Below, piece by piece: positions 16,111 through 23,672 of a stretch of DNA of 64,000 nt. The stretch covers positions 186,001-250,000 of the forward strand of contig JAUIIL010000002.1 of NCBI GenBank assembly GCA_030431635.1, read 5' to 3'. A program made the position numbers and the translations under genes. The notes below the pieces were generated by a model. It ran no database searches. It was not told the DNA's origin and worked only from the letters and a program-made list of their open reading frames with translations. The DNA is from Bacteriovoracia bacterium (lineage in GTDB: Bacteria > Bdellovibrionota > Bacteriovoracia > Bacteriovoracales > Bacteriovoracaceae). Each line of letters starts with the position of its first letter. The stretch's first letter is position 1.

Positions 16111-16575
16111 ATGAGAAGCGTATTATTTCCTTATTTTACATCAACCTCTCCATTCTCTATCTGGAGAGATTTAGATGATGAGTTCTCTGAACTTCAAAAG
16201 AAGAACTCATTGAAAACAGTACTGAGTTCTCATGAAAATGATGAAGCTTACCTTGTAAGTGTTGATCTACCCGGTGTTAATCAAGAAGACATATCAATTG
16301 ATGTGGCTTCAGATTCTTTGCAGGTTAAGGCCGTGAGAAAACATCATTTTGGCAAAAAAGATGATGCTGTTTTTGAATATAGTAAATCTTTTATTATTCC
16401 AAACGATGTGGAAAAAAGTAAAATCCAAGCACATTATGAAAATGGAGTTTTAATGCTTGCCCTTCCTAAAAAGGAAGAAGAAAAACCTCAGAAAATTGAA
16501 ATTTCAAGTGACGGGCAATCAAATAGCTGGAAAAGCTTGCTAGGTTTTCAAAAAAATACAGAAAAAGCTTCTTAA
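16111..16575 (+). CDS. Small heat-shock protein, Hsp20/alpha-crystallin family
   Basis: The 154-residue protein is an ATP-independent holdase that binds unfolding proteins in the cytoplasm. The alpha-crystallin domain spans about residues 40-130: AYLVSVDLPGVNQEDI, VKAVRKHH and the family signature ENGVLMLALPKKEE. The N-terminal arm (FPYFTSTSPF...WRDLDDEF) and a short polar tail are typical. The classical C-terminal I-x-I anchor is seen as IEIS. AAAGGAGGATGTT precedes the ATG, a strong ribosome site. It is transcribed away from two HPF-like genes across a symmetric CTTGACA region, which suggests shared stress control. Confidence 0.95.
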   Translation: MRSVLFPYFTSTSPFSIWRDLDDEFSELQKKNSLKTVLSSHENDEAYLVSVDLPGVNQEDISIDVASDSLQVKAVRKHHFGKKDDAVFEYSKSFIIPNDVEKSKIQAHYENGVLMLALPKKEEEKPQKIEISSDGQSNSWKSLLGFQKNTEKAS

Positions 16576-16585
16576 AAACAGTATG

Positions 16586-16614
16586 AAGGAGCGTCTAAAA
16601 AATAGACGCTCCTT
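16586..16614 (+). terminator. 12-bp perfect hairpin after hsp20
   Basis: AAGGAGCGTCTA pairs with TAGACGCTCCTT around an AAAAA loop, starting 11 bases after the Hsp20 stop. There is no clear T-tract on the plus strand, so it may end transcription inefficiently or protect the 3' end of the mRNA. The loop is the same as in the hairpin at 15263-15293. Confidence 0.6.
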
Positions 16615-16669
16615 AGTAAAAAATTCAAAATCACTTTAAAGAAACCCATGTTTAAAGCTAGAATTGGGA

Positions 16670-17410
16670 ATGCCTAAAGTTATCTTCTTCTTTTTTTTAA
16701 CACTTCTCTCTTCCTATTCGCAGGATTTTTCTGATTCTGAGAAAGTAGCGAAACATTTAAGTTCTGTGAATGTATTTAATCAAGAGGCCAAAAAGCTATA
16801 TGAAAGCTTTCAATCACTTTTAATAAAGAAGAAGAGCCTTGAGAAAGAAATGTTGAAATATGAAGGCAAGGTAGCCGATTTTCTCAATAAGGTAGAGGAG
16901 TCTTCTTTAGATGAGAAGCGAAAGAATAGAGAAGAGTTAATGAAGCTCTACAATAACTACTATGATCAGAAAACACGATTTCATTATCTTTACTATGAGT
17001 CAAAAATTCTTGTTCAAACGAGAATGGAGTCAATGTCATCACTGGTTAAGGCTGAAGTGATAAGTGACAAATATTATTTAGAAAAATTTAACTCAGAACT
17101 TAAATCTCAGAAAAACTATGAAGACTATTTAAAGAGAAAAAAGGAAAGAGAGAAAAAATATGGAGCAATAGATAAAGTGAAACTGTTCTTCAATGTGAAA
17201 GTTGAAGAGGATTCGGTGCCTGAACAATTTAGAGAGCAGTTTGAACTAAGAGATATACCTGTTATTAAATACACAAACGATTATTTTCAAGAGGGAGATG
17301 AGTGGGTAAAGAAAACGGGCCCCATTTATCATGAACTCAAAGATTTCTATTTAATTAACCTTGAAGAAGCTGTTGGTGATTTTTATGAACTTTTCTCTTT
17401 TGATAATTAA
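16670..17410 (+). CDS. Exported coiled-coil protein of unknown function
   Basis: About 246 residues with a signal peptide (MPKVIFFFFLTLLSSYSQ), so probably periplasmic. The remainder is highly charged, with long helical stretches rich in Lys, Glu and Leu (about 30-160) that look like coiled coil. No enzyme motif is visible. The start is uncertain: ATG at 16670 or a TTG two codons earlier, and neither has a clear ribosome site. The 3' end overlaps the convergent gene by four bases (TTAA). I do not recognise the family. Confidence 0.65.
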   Translation: MPKVIFFFFLTLLSSYSQDFSDSEKVAKHLSSVNVFNQEAKKLYESFQSLLIKKKSLEKEMLKYEGKVADFLNKVEESSLDEKRKNREELMKLYNNYYDQKTRFHYLYYESKILVQTRMESMSSLVKAEVISDKYYLEKFNSELKSQKNYEDYLKRKKEREKKYGAIDKVKLFFNVKVEEDSVPEQFREQFELRDIPVIKYTNDYFQEGDEWVKKTGPIYHELKDFYLINLEEAVGDFYELFSFDN

Positions 17411-18777
17411 AACAAATCCTCTTTTGTAAAAAGATTAATGGCCTGAATGCAATCATGTCCCCAAGGAGCAATCCATTTATCAGAAGGTTGAGTTGATCCA
17501 ATATACCTAAACCTTGAACTCCAAACCCAGCTCGCTCCAATTTGAGTTTGGGTAGGAGTGTGAATTTGTCCATATAAAGGGTAATCTGCCGGGCAAAACT
17601 CAAGTATTTTCTGTGCCGCATACTCTGTTGCTCCATAAGCAAGATAAGAGATAATAGGATGTCTAAAACGAACTCTTTTATTAAGTATTCTTGCTGCTCT
17701 TCTCACCAAACCAAGAGTAGCTCCAATTTTTGCTCTTATCAGTAAGCTTTCTGTTAAGAGTAAAGCGTTATAAAAACGTCCTTCACGTGAAGGAATTAAC
17801 TTTGCCTGGAGGATAATATTTTTTGAATCAAGCCAAAGAGCTTGTCTCATTTTCTTTAAAGCTTTTCGAGGTGTTTCTTTTTTATTAAATAGGCCGAGAT
17901 ATTTCCAAACATAAGCACTTAGGGCCCACATTCCTTGAGAAAAATGGCAAGTCTCTGAGTGCTCTCTTCCTCCAGGAGGACATACATTATACCCTTTTAT
18001 TTTTCTTAACAAGGGAACATCGAGTGTTCTTACTTTTTCATTTCTTAGAATAAAGTTCATCCATCTTTTGGCAAACGCTTTATCCTTTGTCCGAACGAGA
18101 TAGCCGAAAACTCCTAAGGCCATATCTCTACTGAAACTAAGTCCTTTAATAAATTGAGGGTTTCTCATCATATAAGGGTTTCTATAAACAGCTCCATACA
18201 AAGGGGATTGAGGGTCAGTATTTTGAGATAGAGCAACATCAAGACACCTCTCCTCGTCACCTAGTAAACAAGAAATACCGGAGTGCTCTGTATTATCACC
18301 TAAACTTGCTGAACCAGCGGCCATAAATTTAGGACCATCGATTTCACGACAAGCCTTAATATCTCCCTCCTTTGGAGGTGTCTCAAGGTTTGATGAACAT
18401 TGTACCCATTTTTCAATATTCTTTTTAAGGGAGAGGAGCTTTATTTTTGTGTCTGATGTAAGTTCTTTTTTAAAGTTTTTCTTGCTTGTATCTAAAAGAG
18501 AATCAACTTGGCATCCACATTGGTTCTCGACCTCAGAGATTGTAATAGATTTTTGACAACTACGCTTCATACTACAGCTATTGCAACCATGGGCCCTATA
18601 ATATAAACGGTAAACTTTAAGATTTTCTTTCTTTTGCTTAGTATAGAAGACACCGTCGCAATCATTATTGGTTTTTTTATTGCAAAAAGCGTAGCAGTCA
18701 ATTTGGTGCCCAGACCAAGCGCTATTTTGACTAAATAAAAGCAGAGCGAAAAAAACGATTCGAGTGGTGAGTTGCAT
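17407..18777 (-). CDS. Exported Cys-rich protein of unknown function
   Basis: From the ATG at 18777 (AAAGGA seven bases upstream) the protein is 456 residues with a signal peptide, MQLTTRIVFFALLLFSQNSAWS. The first 100 residues are Cys-rich (DCYAFC, GCNSCSMKRSC, CGCQ), suggesting disulfides or a metal site. The middle and C-terminal parts are helical, with aromatic pairs such as FSQGMWALSAYVWKYLG and SRDMALGVFGYLVR, reminiscent of alpha/alpha-barrel carbohydrate-active enzymes, but no catalytic pair can be assigned. An FNR-like box lies about 94 bases upstream, between this gene and the divergent CBS gene, so oxygen control is possible. I do not recognise the family. Confidence 0.7.
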   Translation of the reverse strand: MQLTTRIVFFALLLFSQNSAWSGHQIDCYAFCNKKTNNDCDGVFYTKQKKENLKVYRLYYRAHGCNSCSMKRSCQKSITISEVENQCGCQVDSLLDTSKKNFKKELTSDTKIKLLSLKKNIEKWVQCSSNLETPPKEGDIKACREIDGPKFMAAGSASLGDNTEHSGISCLLGDEERCLDVALSQNTDPQSPLYGAVYRNPYMMRNPQFIKGLSFSRDMALGVFGYLVRTKDKAFAKRWMNFILRNEKVRTLDVPLLRKIKGYNVCPPGGREHSETCHFSQGMWALSAYVWKYLGLFNKKETPRKALKKMRQALWLDSKNIILQAKLIPSREGRFYNALLLTESLLIRAKIGATLGLVRRAARILNKRVRFRHPIISYLAYGATEYAAQKILEFCPADYPLYGQIHTPTQTQIGASWVWSSRFRYIGSTQPSDKWIAPWGHDCIQAINLFTKEDLF

Positions 18778-18864
18778 GAGCAAATCCTTTGCTAATGGAA
18801 TTGATACTCATTTTATCATTTTCCCTTCTGCCTATTCTGGGTGGGAAAAAACTCCTGAAGGGAG

Positions 18865-18878
18865 ATGATTTTTATCAA
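18865..18878. promoter_or_regulatory. FNR-type box upstream of CBS gene
   Basis: ATGATTTTTATCAA fits the FNR consensus TTGAT-N4-ATCAA (TGAT-N4-ATCA core). Its centre is about 77 bases before the ATG at 18949. A -10-like CATAAT at 18923-18928 would place it near -62, a known activating position. Confidence 0.65.
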
Positions 18879-18948
18879 TAATTACCTTCTCTCAGGTCAA
18901 TGTTTTTAAGGCTAAAACAAGGCATAATAAGCACATGAGGGGGATTAT

Positions 18949-19365
18949 ATGAGGTTAACCCAGATAACAGTTGAAGAATATACGAGTCCATGTCCTATTA
19001 CAGTAGGACCTTATACTACTATTAAAGACCTCATATCGCTCTTCGAAGAAAAAGGAATAAGACACATCCCTGTTCTTGATAAGGGTGAAATTGTTGGTAT
19101 TGTAAGTCAGCGAAATGTAACTCAAGTTTACAAACACTTAGATGAGGGAGAGGAGATTTTTGCTAAAGACGTCATGATAAAAGAGCCTCTTACTGTTTAT
19201 GAGCAAACTCCTCTTGAGGAAGTCGCCTTTTTGATGTCGGAAAATAAAATAGGTTCAGTTCTTGTCCTTGATCAAGAAGGAAAACTATCTGGTATTTTTA
19301 CTTCAACAGATGCTCTTAATTCGCTATTTGAGATTATAAGAGGAGATTTTGAGCTATCTTCCTAA
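18949..19365 (+). CDS. Two-CBS-domain protein
   Basis: The 138-residue protein consists almost wholly of a CBS pair (Bateman module): first repeat about 10-70 (TIKDLISLFEEKGIRHIPVLD, IVGIVSQRNV), second about 75-135 (PLEEVAFLMSENKIGSVLVLD, LSGIFTSTDAL). Such modules bind adenosyl ligands (AMP, ATP, SAM) and regulate partners; no output domain is attached. GAGGGGG precedes the ATG. An FNR-type box lies upstream and the FNR-type gene follows, so it is probably an oxygen-responsive accessory or energy-sensing protein. CBS proteins of this size are common near cco or universal-stress genes in micro-oxic regulons. Confidence 0.88.
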   Translation: MRLTQITVEEYTSPCPITVGPYTTIKDLISLFEEKGIRHIPVLDKGEIVGIVSQRNVTQVYKHLDEGEEIFAKDVMIKEPLTVYEQTPLEEVAFLMSENKIGSVLVLDQEGKLSGIFTSTDALNSLFEIIRGDFELSS

Positions 19366-19410
19366 AAACAACGAGTTAAGAAGTAAAGAATACTAAATTC
19401 TCTTGTTTCT

Positions 19411-19424
19411 CTGATATTTATCAT
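19411..19424. promoter_or_regulatory. FNR-type box upstream of the regulator's own gene
   Basis: CTGATATTTATCAT has the TGAT-N4-ATCA core. Its centre is about 62 bases before the ATG at 19480. A -10-like TAAGTT at 19446-19451 would put it near -41, the class II activation position, which suggests autoregulation. Confidence 0.68.
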
Positions 19425-19479
19425 TAAAAAATGCATTTTCTCTGCTAAGTTAGAAAGAAGCTTAGTTCTGGAGAAAACA

Positions 19480-20196
19480 ATGTCAGAAAAATTAAAGAAA
19501 TATGAGCAGTGTGAAGACTGTCCCTCTAAAGGTAAGGGGGTTTTTTGCGATCTTGAAGCCAAGGCCTTAAACGATCTAAGTCATAAAAAAGTCACGAATA
19601 TTTTTAAGAAAGGGCAAACTCTTTTTGTCCAAGGAAGTCCACCATACGGGCTTTATTGTGTTAGTAAAGGAAATATTAAAATCTCTAAAACGTCCTCTGA
19701 TGGAAAAGAGTCTATTGTTAGGATTGCGACAGATGGAGACATCCTAGGGCATAGGAGTTTATTTACGGAGCAAAATTTTACGGCCACGGCCACTGCTGTA
19801 GAGGATACTTCAGTTTGCTTTATCGACAAAAAGTATATTATGAAGCTAGTTGAGCAAGAGCCTTCCATGGCCTATCAACTTATTTCAAAACTAGGCAGAG
19901 AGCTTGGAGCTGCTGAGAATAAGGTAGCTTCATTCATTCAAAAGAATGTTTTCGAAAGAACCTGTGAAGTTCTATTGTTACTTAAGGAATCTCATGGTGA
20001 AAAGGTCGAGGGGAAAACAAAGATTGTTTTAAAAATTACGAGAGAGGAACTCGCTTCCATCGTTGGGACAGCAACAGAGAGTCTTATTCGTATATTAACA
20101 GAGCTTAAAAACGAGAAAGCTATTTCTCAAGAGGGAAAAACCCTCGTTATTGAAGATGAGGAAAAGTTACTCTCGTTTGCCAATTTGAATGGATAG
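19480..20196 (+). CDS. FNR-type Crp-family transcription regulator
   Basis: The 238-residue protein has an N-terminal Cys cluster (Cys11, Cys14, Cys23) and another Cys in SVCFI near 113, the spacing expected for an FNR-like oxygen-sensitive iron-sulfur cluster. A cNMP-binding-type barrel (about 30-145) includes FKKGQTLFVQG and GDILGHRSLF. The dimer helix and a winged helix follow, with ITREELASIVGTATESLIR. Glu and Arg sit where FNR uses Glu209 and Arg213 to read TGAT, which agrees with the four TGAT-N4-ATCA boxes around it. I expect it to activate cbb3 oxidase genes under low oxygen. GGAGAAAACA precedes the ATG. Cluster binding is inferred from spacing only. Confidence 0.9.
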   Translation: MSEKLKKYEQCEDCPSKGKGVFCDLEAKALNDLSHKKVTNIFKKGQTLFVQGSPPYGLYCVSKGNIKISKTSSDGKESIVRIATDGDILGHRSLFTEQNFTATATAVEDTSVCFIDKKYIMKLVEQEPSMAYQLISKLGRELGAAENKVASFIQKNVFERTCEVLLLLKESHGEKVEGKTKIVLKITREELASIVGTATESLIRILTELKNEKAISQEGKTLVIEDEEKLLSFANLNG

Positions 20197-20212
20197 CTTA
20201 TCCCTTAATTTC

Positions 20213-20226
20213 CTGATAGTTATCAT
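20213..20226. promoter_or_regulatory. FNR-type box upstream of cNMP-barrel gene
   Basis: CTGATAGTTATCAT has the TGAT-N4-ATCA core. Its centre is about 42 bases before the ATG at 20262, so it is either too close for classical class II activation or serves a short leader. Repression is also possible. Confidence 0.6.
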
Positions 20227-20261
20227 TTTTATTTATTTGTTTTAAGTTTAATCTAGAGGAC

Positions 20262-20594
20262 ATGAAGGCTAAAACCTATAAACTCAGTAGCGAGTCAGTC
20301 AGTCGATTGCTTAAAAAACTTCAAACGTGCAGCTATGGTGAAGATTGTGTTGTGGCCTATAAAGGTCATGTTCCGTTTCTCTCCTTTGTGATTGTGAAGG
20401 GTGAAGCCTATATTGAAAATAGGAAAAAGCTTTCAAAACTGGATGAAGGCCATCTCGTGGCCTTTGATGAATTTTGCCAAAATCTGCCTCTCAAATACAG
20501 TATCGTCATTTCTAAAGGAGCGGTTATTCTTGCTATTGATAAGACTTCTTTAGGAGATGTTCTTGAAATTGAAGATTTGGTAAGCACAAGATAA
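20262..20594 (+). CDS. Stand-alone cNMP-binding-like barrel protein, no HTH
   Basis: The 110-residue protein resembles the sensory barrel of Crp/Fnr proteins cut off before the DNA-binding part: VPFLSFVIVKGEAYIEN resembles the strand-turn pattern of that fold, then LDEGHLVAFDEF (compare GdilG in the regulator upstream) and VISKGAVILAID. No HTH follows. It sits between the FNR-type regulator and the cupredoxin/oxidase operon and has its own FNR-type box. It may act as a partner or antagonist of the regulator, or as a redox or ligand sensor: Cys23, Cys29 and Cys72 are present. The family call is by pattern and is tentative. AGAGGA precedes the ATG. Confidence 0.6.
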   Translation: MKAKTYKLSSESVSRLLKKLQTCSYGEDCVVAYKGHVPFLSFVIVKGEAYIENRKKLSKLDEGHLVAFDEFCQNLPLKYSIVISKGAVILAIDKTSLGDVLEIEDLVSTR

Positions 20595-20605
20595 AGATTT
20601 TTTTA

Positions 20606-20619
20606 CTGATAAATATCAG
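20606..20619. promoter_or_regulatory. FNR-type box upstream of the cupredoxin-cco operon
   Basis: CTGATAAATATCAG has the TGAT-N4-ATCA core inside a longer perfect palindrome, TTACTGATA-AA-TATCAGTAA (20603-20622). It lies about 80 bases before the ATG at 20693 and probably controls the whole cupredoxin-ccoI-ccoS-ccoNOQP-ccoG operon. A 20584-20602 T-rich run precedes it. Confidence 0.72.
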
Positions 20620-20692
20620 TAAAGTGTAGGCCATTATTCACAGTATTTCATTCATTTCTTATTATTATATGAAAATAAACCGGAGGTTAAGA

Positions 20693-21121
20693 ATGAAGAA
20701 GGTTTTATGTCTATTATTTTTGTTGTCAGTTGCTGGTTTTGCTAAAACTCATGAAATTAAAATGCTCAATAAAGGTAGTGATGGTGAAAAAATGGTATTT
20801 GAACCAGCTTTCTTAAAAGTGGAAGTTGGCGATACTGTTAAGTTTATTCCTACTGATAAAGGACACAGTGTTCAAGGAATAGCAAAGAAAGGGGCCATGC
20901 CAGATGGGTTTAAACCTTGGAAAGGAAAACTCAATAAAGAAGAAGTTGTTCAAATTACAAAGGAAGGAGTTTATCTCTATAAATGCCAACCTCATGTTGG
21001 AATGGGAATGGTTGGTATAATTCAAGCTGGTAAAGCGGTGAACTTAGAGAAAGCGAAAAAAGTTAAGCTTACGGGTAAAGCAAAAAAACGCATGGAGAAG
21101 TTACTTACTCAGGTTAAATAA
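20693..21121 (+). CDS. Exported pseudoazurin/plastocyanin-like cupredoxin
   Basis: From the ATG at 20693 (GGAGG six bases upstream) the protein is 142 residues with a signal peptide, MKKVLCLLFLLSVAGFA. The type 1 copper ligands of a pseudoazurin are visible: His in GHSV, Cys and His in YKCQPHVGM, and Met in GMVG. It should carry single electrons in the periplasm; pseudoazurins commonly donate to cytochrome oxidases, nitrite reductase or N2O reductase. Position at the head of a cbb3 oxidase operon, with an FNR-type box upstream, suggests a donor to that oxidase. A Lys-rich tail (about 120-142) is unusual and could bind an acidic partner. The stop overlaps ccoI as TAATG. Confidence 0.88.
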   Translation: MKKVLCLLFLLSVAGFAKTHEIKMLNKGSDGEKMVFEPAFLKVEVGDTVKFIPTDKGHSVQGIAKKGAMPDGFKPWKGKLNKEEVVQITKEGVYLYKCQPHVGMGMVGIIQAGKAVNLEKAKKVKLTGKAKKRMEKLLTQVK

Positions 21122-23508
21122 TGGCAACACCACAACCAGTTCAAGCGAAATGTTATCATTGTGGCCTTCCTATCTTTTCTGAACAAAAATATGATGGGAA
21201 GGTCTTTTGTTGTTCTGGTTGTGTAAGTGTTTTTCAAATTCTCTCATACAACGGTCTTGAAAATTATTATCAAATAAAACAAAGTTCTAAAAATATAAAG
21301 ACACCCTCACCTGCATTTGAAAAACAAGAAAACGACTATAGTTATATTGAACAGGAGAGCTTTCTTGAAAAATTCTTTATCCTAGAAGATGGTATTTATA
21401 AGGGGATGTTTTTTTCTAAGGATATTCACTGTAGTGCCTGCGCATGGTTATTAAACCAATTGCCTCAAACTGTTTCAGGGGTGGAGTTTTTAAGAGTGAG
21501 TATTGAAAATTCAATATTGGAAGTTCATCTAAAAAGAGACAAGGGCAGTTTTAGAGCTCTTTTATCTCAAGCAGCTAAATGGGGTTATCATCTTGAGCCC
21601 ATTTTAACTAACGAAGAGGCCAATAAAAGAAAAAAAGAACAGAAGAAGCTAAAGCTTAAAAAGATAGCAGTCGCAGCTGTTTGTACTGGGAATATTATGA
21701 TGTTTTCTGTTGCGAGTTATGCTGGAGTGTCAGGTGATTTTCAACAACTTTTTCTAAAACTAAGTGCACTTTTTTTTATCCCTGTTTTATTTTATTCATC
21801 TCGTGATTTTTTCTTAAATACTTTCAATAGTTTTAAATCAAAACAATTCTCCATTGATATCCCAATTGCAATTGCTCTAATAATGGGTGGCTTTTATGGT
21901 TATAAAAATGTTATCTCAGGTCAGGATTTACATTATTTTGATACTCTCAGTGTTTTGGTCTTTTTTATTCTCTCTTCACGGTATATTTTAGATTGGGCCA
22001 GAGATAAAGGACAGTCCCAGCAAGAGCTCTTATCGCTTTTAAATTCTTCGATTGTTCAAAAAAAGACAGAGACTTCTTGGCAACCAGTTCACAGTTCTAC
22101 ATTAAATCCAGGTGATATTATCTTATTAAAATCAAATGAAATACTCTGTTGTGATGCTACCCTTCAAAAAGGGGAAGGGTATATTGATAAATCTATTTTA
22201 ACAGGTGAGAGTTTGCCTATAAAAGTTAAAGTGGGGGAAGCCTTATTATCTGGGATGAAAAGTTATAGCAGTGAGTTTGAAGTTCAAGTTCAAAAGACAC
22301 CAGCGGACTCTTATTTTGCTCAAATGACAAAATCTGTGATTGATCAACATTCCCCTTTTCAAGGTCTACTGGAACGTTACTCCAAGTTTTTGATTTTCTT
22401 TAGCCTTATTTCAGCCCTTGCTATATTGTTTTTTTCTTATCCTCAAGACTTACAAGAAGGTCAGTTTAGGGCCCTTGCTGTTTTAATTATTACCTGTCCG
22501 TGTGCTCTTGGATTAATTTCACCTTTAATTATTTATAATGCTATCAAAACATTGGCCCAAAAAGGAATCATCCTTTTTCAAACAGATGCCTTGGAGAGAA
22601 TTCCTCATGTGAAAAAAATTTACTTTGATAAGACGGGGACTCTTACCTATGGGAAGTTAAGTGTTGGATCTTGGTCAGGTGTTAAAAACCAAGAAGTTTT
22701 TAATGCTGTTTACTCTCTTGAAAAGTTTTCGATTCATCCTGTAGCAACAGCTCTCTCTCAATATTGCCTTGAAAATGATGCAGTAGAAATTGAAGTGGGA
22801 AGTTTTCAAGAAAATTTAGGGCAAGGAGTTCAAGGCTGGGTAGATGAAAAGTTTTGGGAAATCAAAGCTTCTAACCTACAATTGGCCAAAGAGAAAGAAG
22901 AGATTTCTTTAACAGTAAGTATTTATAAAAATAGAGAGAGAATCTCCACAATAGAGCTTAATGATAAATTAAGAGAAGAGAGCTACTCAATTGTTTCTAA
23001 GTTAAAAAAACGATTCCAAATCAAAATTTTATCAGGAGATAAAAAGCAAAATGTTTATAAGGTTGGGAGTCAAATAGGGATTACTGAAAGTGATTGCTAT
23101 GGCGAAGTAAGTCCTGAATCGAAAGCCGTTATTGTCAGTGAAAATTATCATGCTCTGATGATTGGAGATGGAATTAATGACTTACCGGCCATTTCAAAAT
23201 CTTTTGTAGGTATTGCAACGAAAGGGCAAATGAAAAACGCTATCAAACACTGTGATATTTATTTTTTGAACGAAGGGATAGGATCTCTTGATGTTCTTAT
23301 TAATGTCGCTGATGATGTGAATAAGCAAATTAAGGTGAACATCGGATTTGCTCTAGTTTATAATTTACTAGGAATAACTCTCGCAACCATGGGGCATATT
23401 ACTCCTTTATTCGCGGCCATTTTTATGCCGGTAACGAGCCTTGTTCTTCTGACTCATTATATTTATCGAAATAATCTTTTAGAAAAAAAGATAAGGGTCT
23501 TGACATGA
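21121..23508 (+). CDS. ccoI: Copper-transporting P1B-type ATPase for cbb3 oxidase assembly (CcoI/FixI)
   Basis: The 795-residue inner-membrane ATPase exports copper needed to build the cbb3 CuB site. The N-terminus has a Cys-rich element (CYHCGLPIF, FCCSGC) usual in CcoI, then an HMA domain with CSAC (DIHCSACAWLL). The TM metal site CPC is at 459-461 (TCPCALGL), the phosphorylation Asp503 is in DKTGTLT, and GDGIND contains Asp683. About eight membrane segments are expected. It is coupled to the cupredoxin upstream by TAATG and to ccoS downstream by ATGA. Gene order (ccoI-ccoS-ccoN) matches known cco assembly clusters. Confidence 0.95.
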   Translation: MATPQPVQAKCYHCGLPIFSEQKYDGKVFCCSGCVSVFQILSYNGLENYYQIKQSSKNIKTPSPAFEKQENDYSYIEQESFLEKFFILEDGIYKGMFFSKDIHCSACAWLLNQLPQTVSGVEFLRVSIENSILEVHLKRDKGSFRALLSQAAKWGYHLEPILTNEEANKRKKEQKKLKLKKIAVAAVCTGNIMMFSVASYAGVSGDFQQLFLKLSALFFIPVLFYSSRDFFLNTFNSFKSKQFSIDIPIAIALIMGGFYGYKNVISGQDLHYFDTLSVLVFFILSSRYILDWARDKGQSQQELLSLLNSSIVQKKTETSWQPVHSSTLNPGDIILLKSNEILCCDATLQKGEGYIDKSILTGESLPIKVKVGEALLSGMKSYSSEFEVQVQKTPADSYFAQMTKSVIDQHSPFQGLLERYSKFLIFFSLISALAILFFSYPQDLQEGQFRALAVLIITCPCALGLISPLIIYNAIKTLAQKGIILFQTDALERIPHVKKIYFDKTGTLTYGKLSVGSWSGVKNQEVFNAVYSLEKFSIHPVATALSQYCLENDAVEIEVGSFQENLGQGVQGWVDEKFWEIKASNLQLAKEKEEISLTVSIYKNRERISTIELNDKLREESYSIVSKLKKRFQIKILSGDKKQNVYKVGSQIGITESDCYGEVSPESKAVIVSENYHALMIGDGINDLPAISKSFVGIATKGQMKNAIKHCDIYFLNEGIGSLDVLINVADDVNKQIKVNIGFALVYNLLGITLATMGHITPLFAAIFMPVTSLVLLTHYIYRNNLLEKKIRVLT

Positions 23509-23672
23509 ATATTCTTATCTTTTTAATCCCTATTTCAATATTGCTTGGTCTAACTTTTGTGGCCCTTTGCTTTTGGAGTATTAACAACGAACAATACGAA
23601 GACTTAGATTTAAATGCGGAGAAAATTATATTTGATGATGAATCTTTAAGGAGATTAAATGACGACAAGTAA
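23505..23672 (+). CDS. ccoS: cbb3 oxidase assembly protein CcoS
   Basis: This small gene (55 residues) starts with ATG in an ATGA overlap with ccoI and overlaps the start of ccoNO by 14 bases. The protein has one N-terminal membrane segment (MNILIFLIPISILLGLTFVA) ending in CFWSINNEQYEDLD, then the conserved IIFDDE. This is the CcoS pattern, in which a single helix is followed by (W)xxxxxQ(F/Y)DDL and a FDD box. CcoS is needed to insert the haem b or copper cofactors of the cbb3 oxidase. Position between ccoI and ccoN supports the call. Confidence 0.9.
   Translation: MNILIFLIPISILLGLTFVALCFWSINNEQYEDLDLNAEKIIFDDESLRRLNDDK

Noticed and set aside
18815-18862. Competing inverted repeats (CCCTTC/GAAGGG and TTTTCCC/GGGAAAA) between two divergent genes
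   Set aside because: They lie in a promoter region next to an FNR-type box; no conserved riboswitch fold or terminator run is recognisable.
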